Assembly (NCBI RefSeq): GCF_020873875.1
Contig: NZ_JAHWGU010000002.1
Coordinates: 409,697 to 473,696 of the forward strand
Reading direction: 5' to 3'
Length of the DNA: 64,000 nucleotides
Source of the DNA: Actinoplanes sp. DH11
GTDB lineage: Bacteria; Actinomycetota; Actinomycetes; Mycobacteriales; Micromonosporaceae
Shown here: piece by piece, positions 59,368 to 64,000 of the stretch
Numbering within the stretch: position 1 is the stretch's first letter
Layout of the letters: every line of letters starts with the position of its first letter
The notes under the pieces: model-generated
Databases searched by the model: none
Seen by the model: the letters and a program-made list of their open reading frames with translations, nothing else
What the model was told of the DNA's origin: nothing
Program-made: the position numbers and the translations under genes

Positions 59368-59383
59368 GCCAAAACGTTTTGGC
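59368..59383. promoter_or_regulatory. Perfect 16-bp LacI operator before fructan importer 2
   Basis: GCCAAAACGTTTTGGC is a perfect palindrome and gives the reference site for this locus. It is 201 bp before the TTG start of the binding-protein gene. Confidence 0.85.
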
Positions 59384-59583
59384 AACTATACACGACGCCC
59401 CTGAAAGGCGGTGACGCTGGCGGACCGGCCCGCATGTTCTCGGCCGCCGGCGGCAGAACCGGCGCCCGAGAACATGCATTACCCGAACTGGGCGGCAGTT
59501 CGACAGGCCCTCTCCTGCCGCCAAGGCCCTCACGGCCCCGCCAGCGGCACCGTCCCTTGACTCGATTTGGAAGGACTCCCCCT

Positions 59584-60879
59584 TTGTCAGTACACCGATT
59601 CGGACGTCTCGCTGTCGCAGGCGTTGCGGCAGTCGTTGTCGCGTCGAGCGCAGCGTGCTCGACCCCCGCAGGCACCGGCTCCACCACGACGAACGGAACC
59701 ACCACCCTCGTGCTGTGGACCCACAACGCCGGCAACGACAAGGAACTCGGCGTCGTCCGGCAGATCATCGACGACTTCAACGCCAGCCAGGCCACATTCA
59801 AGGTCGAATACCAGGCGTTTCCCCAGGGCGCCTACAACGATTCGGTCGTCGCGGCGGCCGCGGCCAAGAAGCTGCCGTGCCTGCTGGACATCGACGGCCC
59901 GAACGTGCCGAACTGGGCGTGGGCGAAGTACCTCCAGCCACTGGACATGCCCGAGAATCGGTTCGCCGACCAACTGCCCAGCACCGTCGGCAAATACGAC
60001 GGGAAGGTGTACTCGTTCGGCTTCTACGACGTGGCGCTGTCCATGATCACTCGCAAGTCGACTCTGAGCCGCTACGGGATCCGGGTACCCACGCTCAAGC
60101 AGCCATGGTCCGGTGCCGAGTTCACCGCAGCCATCACCAAGATCAAGTCGAGTGGCGACTTCGACTATCCGCTCGATTTGAACACCGGTGCCACCGGCGA
60201 GTGGTGGCCATACGGCTATTCACCGTTCCTGCAGAGCTTCGGCGGTGACCTGGTCGACCGTTCCTCCTACACCACCGCATCCGGCGCCCTCAACGGCGCC
60301 CCCGCCCTCGCGTGGGCGAAATGGTTCCAAGGGCTCGCCGCCGACGGCATGGTCGCGAAGAAATCCGGCCAGGACCCGGCGGTCGACTTCACCAACGGCA
60401 AGACCGCGATCAGCTGGAACGGTAGCTGGGCCGCCGACACGGTCACCGCCAAGTTCGACGACGTGCTGTTCCTGCCGCCACCGGACTTCGGTGCCGGCCC
60501 CAAGATCGGCGGCGGTTCCTGGCAGTGGGGCATGACCTCCAGCTGCGGGTCGAGAGAGGGCGCGCAGGCTTACCTGAACTTCGCCCGGCAGACGAAGTAC
60601 TTCGTCGAGTTCGGCAAGGCAACCGGGCTGATTCCCGCCAGCACCACCGCCGCCGCGCAACTGCCCAACTACGCCCCGGAAGGCAAGTACCGGGTCTTCC
60701 TGGACTTGGCCGGGACGGCAGTCGTGCGGCCGGAGACCCCCGGCTACCCGTACATCTCCTCGGTCTTCACCAAAGCGGCCCAGGACATCCTTAACGGCGC
60801 TGACCCGAAGCAGACCCTGGACAAGGCCGTGACCGACATCGACAACAACATCAAACAGAACGACAACTACCGCTCCTGA
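59584..60879 (+). CDS. ABC sugar-binding lipoprotein (fructan importer 2)
   Basis: The 431-residue precursor probably starts at a TTG (59584, MSVHRFGRLAVAG) with GGAAGGACT upstream, giving a good lipoprotein signal (VVVASSAACST). The core is a CUT1 binding protein (TLVLWTHNAGNDKELGVVRQ; PCLLDIDGPNVPNW; GGGSWQWGMTSSC). It heads a rightward unit with two permeases. It is not a close copy of the first importer protein, so it may take a different fructan product. The frame is open to 59434, but that leader is Pro/Arg-rich and non-signal-like. Confidence 0.9.
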   Translation: MSVHRFGRLAVAGVAAVVVASSAACSTPAGTGSTTTNGTTTLVLWTHNAGNDKELGVVRQIIDDFNASQATFKVEYQAFPQGAYNDSVVAAAAAKKLPCLLDIDGPNVPNWAWAKYLQPLDMPENRFADQLPSTVGKYDGKVYSFGFYDVALSMITRKSTLSRYGIRVPTLKQPWSGAEFTAAITKIKSSGDFDYPLDLNTGATGEWWPYGYSPFLQSFGGDLVDRSSYTTASGALNGAPALAWAKWFQGLAADGMVAKKSGQDPAVDFTNGKTAISWNGSWAADTVTAKFDDVLFLPPPDFGAGPKIGGGSWQWGMTSSCGSREGAQAYLNFARQTKYFVEFGKATGLIPASTTAAAQLPNYAPEGKYRVFLDLAGTAVVRPETPGYPYISSVFTKAAQDILNGADPKQTLDKAVTDIDNNIKQNDNYRS

Positions 60880-60940
60880 ACACCACCGCCGCCGGGCAGG
60901 ACCGCCTGCGCCTGCCCGGCGCTCCCCACGCGGAGGCACC

Positions 60941-61885
60941 ATGCCCACCACCCTCACGACAGCCCCACCGATCACCCGGCCGGCAGCCACGCCAACCAAG
61001 CGCACTGCCCGCCCACGCCGCCTCGAAGCTCTGGCCGCCGTGGCGATGGCCAGCCCGGCAGTCGTACTGCTGTTCATATTTTTGATCGTTCCGATCCTGC
61101 TGGCATTCGGACTGGCTTTCACCAACGCACAACTCGTCTCGCCCCGGCCCATGCGATTCATCGGGCTGGACAACTTCACCCGGCTCGCCGGCGACACCGT
61201 CTTCTGGGCTTCGCTGCGCAACACCCTCTACTTCGCGGTTGTGGTCGTCCCTGTACAGGCCGGCTGCGCCTTGATCCTGGCCATGCTGGTCAACGCCAAA
61301 ATCCGTGGGCGCAATTTCCTGCGAACCGTCTATTTCGTTCCCGCCGTCACGTCGATGGTCGTCGTCTCGCTGCTGTGGCGGTTCATGTACCAGCCAGACG
61401 GTCTCGTCAACAAGTTCCTCGCCGCCATCACCCTCGGGCGCTGGGAAGGAATCGACTGGCTGAACCACCCGACCACCGCTCTGCCGGCCATCATGTTCAT
61501 GTCGATCTGGCAAGGAGTCGGATTCCACATGGTCATCTGGCTGGCGGGCCTGCAGACCATCCCGCTCGAGCTCTACGAGGCTGCCGACATCGACGGTGCG
61601 ACCGGTTGGAACCGCTTCCGGTACGTGACCTGGCCCGGCCTCCGCGCAACACGCACATTCATCCTGGTGACGATCACCATTGCCACGTTCAGTCTTTTCA
61701 CCCAGATCAGTGTGATGACCCAGGGCGGACCTCTCGACGCGACGAGCACAGTCGTGTTCATGGCCGTGCGAACCGGCTACGAGCAGCACTCCACCGGCTA
61801 CGCATCAGCGATTTCGTTGGCCTTCTTCGTACTGGTGCTCACCGTCTCCGCTGTCCAGCGTTTCCTGACCCGGGAGAGGCCCTGA
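60941..61885 (+). CDS. ABC sugar permease, inner-membrane subunit 1 (fructan importer 2)
   Basis: The 314-residue CUT1 permease has a long cytoplasmic N-terminus (about 35 residues), six membrane helices and the coupling loop LYEAADIDGATGWNRFRYVTWP. CGGAGGCACC precedes the ATG. It is followed after one base by the partner permease gene. Confidence 0.93.
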   Translation: MPTTLTTAPPITRPAATPTKRTARPRRLEALAAVAMASPAVVLLFIFLIVPILLAFGLAFTNAQLVSPRPMRFIGLDNFTRLAGDTVFWASLRNTLYFAVVVVPVQAGCALILAMLVNAKIRGRNFLRTVYFVPAVTSMVVVSLLWRFMYQPDGLVNKFLAAITLGRWEGIDWLNHPTTALPAIMFMSIWQGVGFHMVIWLAGLQTIPLELYEAADIDGATGWNRFRYVTWPGLRATRTFILVTITIATFSLFTQISVMTQGGPLDATSTVVFMAVRTGYEQHSTGYASAISLAFFVLVLTVSAVQRFLTRERP

Positions 61886-61886
61886 A

Positions 61887-62807
61887 ATGACCGCCACCCC
61901 GCAGTCACCTACCGCAGGGCCCCGAGCCACGCCCGCCCGGCCTCTGACGCGCCGCGCGGCCGCGCACACATTACGAGCGGGCCTCGTCCTCTTCTTCGCC
62001 GCCCCGCTCGTCTTCATGGCCGTGTCCTCGCTCAAGCCCGACGGGCAGATCTTCAGCGACACGGGCACCATTAAGGCGTTCCTGCCCATAGGCGACGTGT
62101 CGCTCGACAACTATCGCGGCGTGTTCGAACGCGTTCCGGCGGCACAGTTCCTGCTCAACTCGATCCTGATCTCCACCGTCACGGTCGTCGCGGGCCTGGT
62201 CATCAACAGCCTCGCCGCATTCGCGCTTTCACGAATGCGCTGGCGTGGCCGCAAAGTGGTCCTCAGCGCCATCATCGCCACTCTGATCGTGCCGTTCGAG
62301 ACCCTCGCTCTCCCGCTGCTCTGGTGGGTCAACAAGCTGCCATGGCTAACCGCAAACGGCTTCCAACTCACCCTTACCACCGGCTGGCTGGACACGTACC
62401 AGGTACAGATCCTGCCGTTTATCGCCAACGCCTTCTCCGTCTACCTGTTCCATCAATACTTCACCAGCATTCCCACCGAACTCGACGAGGCCGCGCGCAT
62501 CGAGGGCGCGGGCTTCTTCACGATCTACCGAAGAGTCGTTCTCCCCCTGTCCGGGCCGGCAATCGCCACCGTCGCAATCCTCACCTTCCTGCCCGCTTGG
62601 AACTCGTACCTCTGGCCGCTCATGGTGGTGCAAAGCGAAGATCTGCGGCCCGTGATGGTAGGCATCCAATACTTCTTCCAGCTCAACGTCGCCTGGGGTC
62701 AGATCATGGCCTACTCCACCATGATCACCATCCCCGTTCTGGCATTGTTCCTGGCTTTTCAACGCTCATTCGTCAACAGCATCGCCTCCACTGGCGTGAA
62801 GGGCTAA
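61887..62807 (+). CDS. ABC sugar permease, inner-membrane subunit 2 (fructan importer 2)
   Basis: The 306-residue CUT1 permease has six helices and the coupling loop LDEAARIEGAGFFTIYRRVVLP. Its ATG (61887) lies two bases past the stop of the partner gene, with GGGAGAGG before it. It completes the second importer; again no ATPase gene follows. Confidence 0.93.
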   Translation: MTATPQSPTAGPRATPARPLTRRAAAHTLRAGLVLFFAAPLVFMAVSSLKPDGQIFSDTGTIKAFLPIGDVSLDNYRGVFERVPAAQFLLNSILISTVTVVAGLVINSLAAFALSRMRWRGRKVVLSAIIATLIVPFETLALPLLWWVNKLPWLTANGFQLTLTTGWLDTYQVQILPFIANAFSVYLFHQYFTSIPTELDEAARIEGAGFFTIYRRVVLPLSGPAIATVAILTFLPAWNSYLWPLMVVQSEDLRPVMVGIQYFFQLNVAWGQIMAYSTMITIPVLALFLAFQRSFVNSIASTGVKG

Positions 62808-63209
62808 GAGGGACGTACCTGCACTACCATCCGCGCGCTGAGCCGTGACACACGCACCCGGCCTACGTACGGGTGATCAGATCCCAACTTGGGAGACGGA
62901 GTTTGGATAGGTTGCAACCGCGAGGAAACCGTCACCTCCCAGCCAGGCGAGTAGGGTGACGCGGCCCCGGGGGCCTACCGATGCCAGTGGCATCGACCCT
63001 GCGCAGGATCCGTCGCCAATTGCTGTCTGGTCCGCCACCCACCGCGGGCATCTCAGCGCCCCGGTGGGACTACCGCGGACATTCCGCGACAACCGCAGCG
63101 CTGAGCGTTGCCGGATGACTCGGCCCTTCAGGAGTATCGGAACGAAAACTGGGACTGCGAGGCGTTCGGCGGCCGGGTAGCGACGGTGCGAAATGGGGAG
63201 CCCGGGCCT
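62808..63209. other. Non-coding stretch after the second importer
   Basis: I find no convincing gene, hairpin or operator in these 402 bp. A 71-codon leftward frame (62877-63092) has neither a ribosome site nor a recognisable motif. Confidence 0.6.
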
Positions 63210-63752
63210 TCAATCGGGACGATGGCCGAGCTGAGCGAGTCGTAGCCCATAGCCGCACATCGAGGTCGCTTTGATGACGAGCGGCGCTGATGGTGGGGCC
63301 GGCCAGGCGACGACATGGAACCGGACGTTTGAATGTTCGACGGCCTGCTCGAACTCGGCGTCGCGGCCCGTGACGTGCATGCGGAAGCGGTAGTGACCCG
63401 GCCCGGCTGAGTTGAGCAGGGGAAGTTCCAGCCCGCCTGCGGCTGGCGGGTACTGAAGTTGTCCGAGAGCTATATCCTCGTCCGGAAGGTGAATGCTGAC
63501 TTCAGCGATATCGTCCCACTCGTCGGTCGTGGCCCATTCCGGTGATGCCTCGAGAGAGGGCCGTTCAGCGGCAACAGTGATGGCCACGGTCACGGTACCG
63601 CTGTGGATGCCGGCGTCGACGAGCATCGCGGTCGGCATGGTGCCGGCGATCCCGCTGCTCCAGTCGAGTACGTCGAAGGGCAGATCGGCGGTGCCAGCGT
63701 CGCCGATCAGAAAGCAGTGGTCTTGTACGTGTACCCGCGCCGTGGTTATCAC
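63210..63752 (-). CDS. Protein of unknown function
   Basis: The 180-residue acidic protein starts at a GTG (63752) with AGAGAGG 6 nt upstream. It looks like an all-beta protein (VHVQDHCFLIGDAG; TVTVAITVAAERP; GHYRFRMHVTGRD; VRFHVVAWPAPP). It has no signal peptide or membrane helix. I do not recognise the family; the general look recalls small immunity-type or ComJ-like beta proteins, but that is an impression only. It stands alone between the fructan locus and an IS21-type end. Confidence 0.65.
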   Translation of the reverse strand: MITTARVHVQDHCFLIGDAGTADLPFDVLDWSSGIAGTMPTAMLVDAGIHSGTVTVAITVAAERPSLEASPEWATTDEWDDIAEVSIHLPDEDIALGQLQYPPAAGGLELPLLNSAGPGHYRFRMHVTGRDAEFEQAVEHSNVRFHVVAWPAPPSAPLVIKATSMCGYGLRLAQLGHRPD

Positions 63753-63894
63753 CGCTGACCTCTCTGCAGTGAGGAAACCCGGACGTCGCTGCAGACATCT
63801 GATGCCGTCCGCAGCGACGTCGTGTCGGTTTCGACGATAAGACGCGTTAGACGGCTGTGCCGACCCGGTACGGGTGTCGCCGCTTCCTGAAGAG

Positions 63895-64000
63895 TGACCC
63901 CGTAGGGATCCGGGAAAGTTGACCCCCTTCCTCCTTGATCTTGGAAGGGGTGTTGAAGGTGGAGGACTGGGCTGAGATCCGTCGGCTGCATCGGGCCGAG
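63895..64000 (+). mobile_element. Left end of an IS21-type element, cut by window edge
   Basis: TGACCCC occurs at 63895 and again at 63920, consistent with the repeated terminal motifs of IS21-family ends. The start of an istA-like gene follows. The exact terminus and the rest of the element are outside the evidence here. Confidence 0.55.
63959..64000 (+). CDS. istA: IS21-type transposase IstA, N-terminal 14 codons
   Basis: GTG at 63959 begins VEDWAEIRRLHRAE, the familiar N-terminus of actinobacterial IS21 transposases, just before their helix-turn-helix. GGAAGGGG lies about 9 nt upstream. A GTG at 63950 would add three residues. The gene continues past the window. Confidence 0.75.
   Translation, partial: MEDWAEIRRLHRAE

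Noticed and set aside
62877..63092. Leftward 71-codon ORF
   Set aside because: No ribosome site, no motif and biased composition; not supported as a gene.

Overview
The window is high-GC actinomycete DNA. The best clue to its source is a gene at 16722-19085 whose product I recognise as nearly colinear with the aculeacin A acylase of Actinoplanes utahensis (787 residues here, about 786 there). I therefore read it as a chromosomal stretch of an Actinoplanes or close Micromonosporaceae relative, rich in secreted hydrolases and sugar-uptake operons. No rRNA, tRNA or CRISPR array was seen.

Layout. 1-4.1 kb: a MarR-type regulator running off the left edge, a NarL/LuxR two-component pair whose kinase carries an extra degenerate module, and a CPBP membrane protease. 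4.4-7.2 kb: a beta-lactamase locus (LysR regulator, serine-hydrolase-like protein, divergent class A lipoprotein beta-lactamase) resembling the blaA/blaB/blaL arrangement of Streptomyces. 7.2-11 kb: membrane proteins, a GntR regulator, an ECF41-like sigma factor without its sigma2 domain, an NmrA-like oxidoreductase, and a 5 x 25-bp repeat array whose every unit holds an ECF41-type -35 motif. 11.4-23.3 kb: secreted enzymes (pectate lyase, repeat protein, aculeacin-acylase homologue, carboxylesterase, polyester-hydrolase-like cutinase) and a small-peptide pair beside a TrmB/LuxR regulator.

22.1-33.6 kb is a rhamnoside-utilisation operon: GH1 (frameshifted), two GH78 alpha-L-rhamnosidases, a solute-binding protein and two permeases, with a LacI regulator reading the other way and two matching AACGTT operators between them. 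33.8-35.9 kb holds a tandem-domain glycerophosphodiesterase. 36-47 kb is a patchwork: an integrase remnant, an IS630 remnant, broken MmyB-type regulators, a redox-enzyme cluster, an aldo/keto reductase fused to a kinase fragment, an MFS/HxlR pair, and MFS and TetR scraps.

47.1-62.8 kb is a coherent fructan system. A GH91 inulin fructotransferase and a large LamG-GH32 enzyme appear to act outside the cell. Two ABC importers bring in products. A GH172 (DUF2961) enzyme, a small GH32-like enzyme and a PfkB sugar kinase finish the job inside. A LacI regulator lies in the block, and GCCAAAACGTTTTGGC-type operators sit before each transcription unit. My inference is a route inulin -> difructose dianhydride -> import -> opening by GH172 -> fructose -> fructose phosphate. 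No ABC ATPase gene accompanies any of the three importers, so a shared MsiK-type ATPase elsewhere is likely. The window ends in a 180-residue unknown protein and the start of an IS21-type element.
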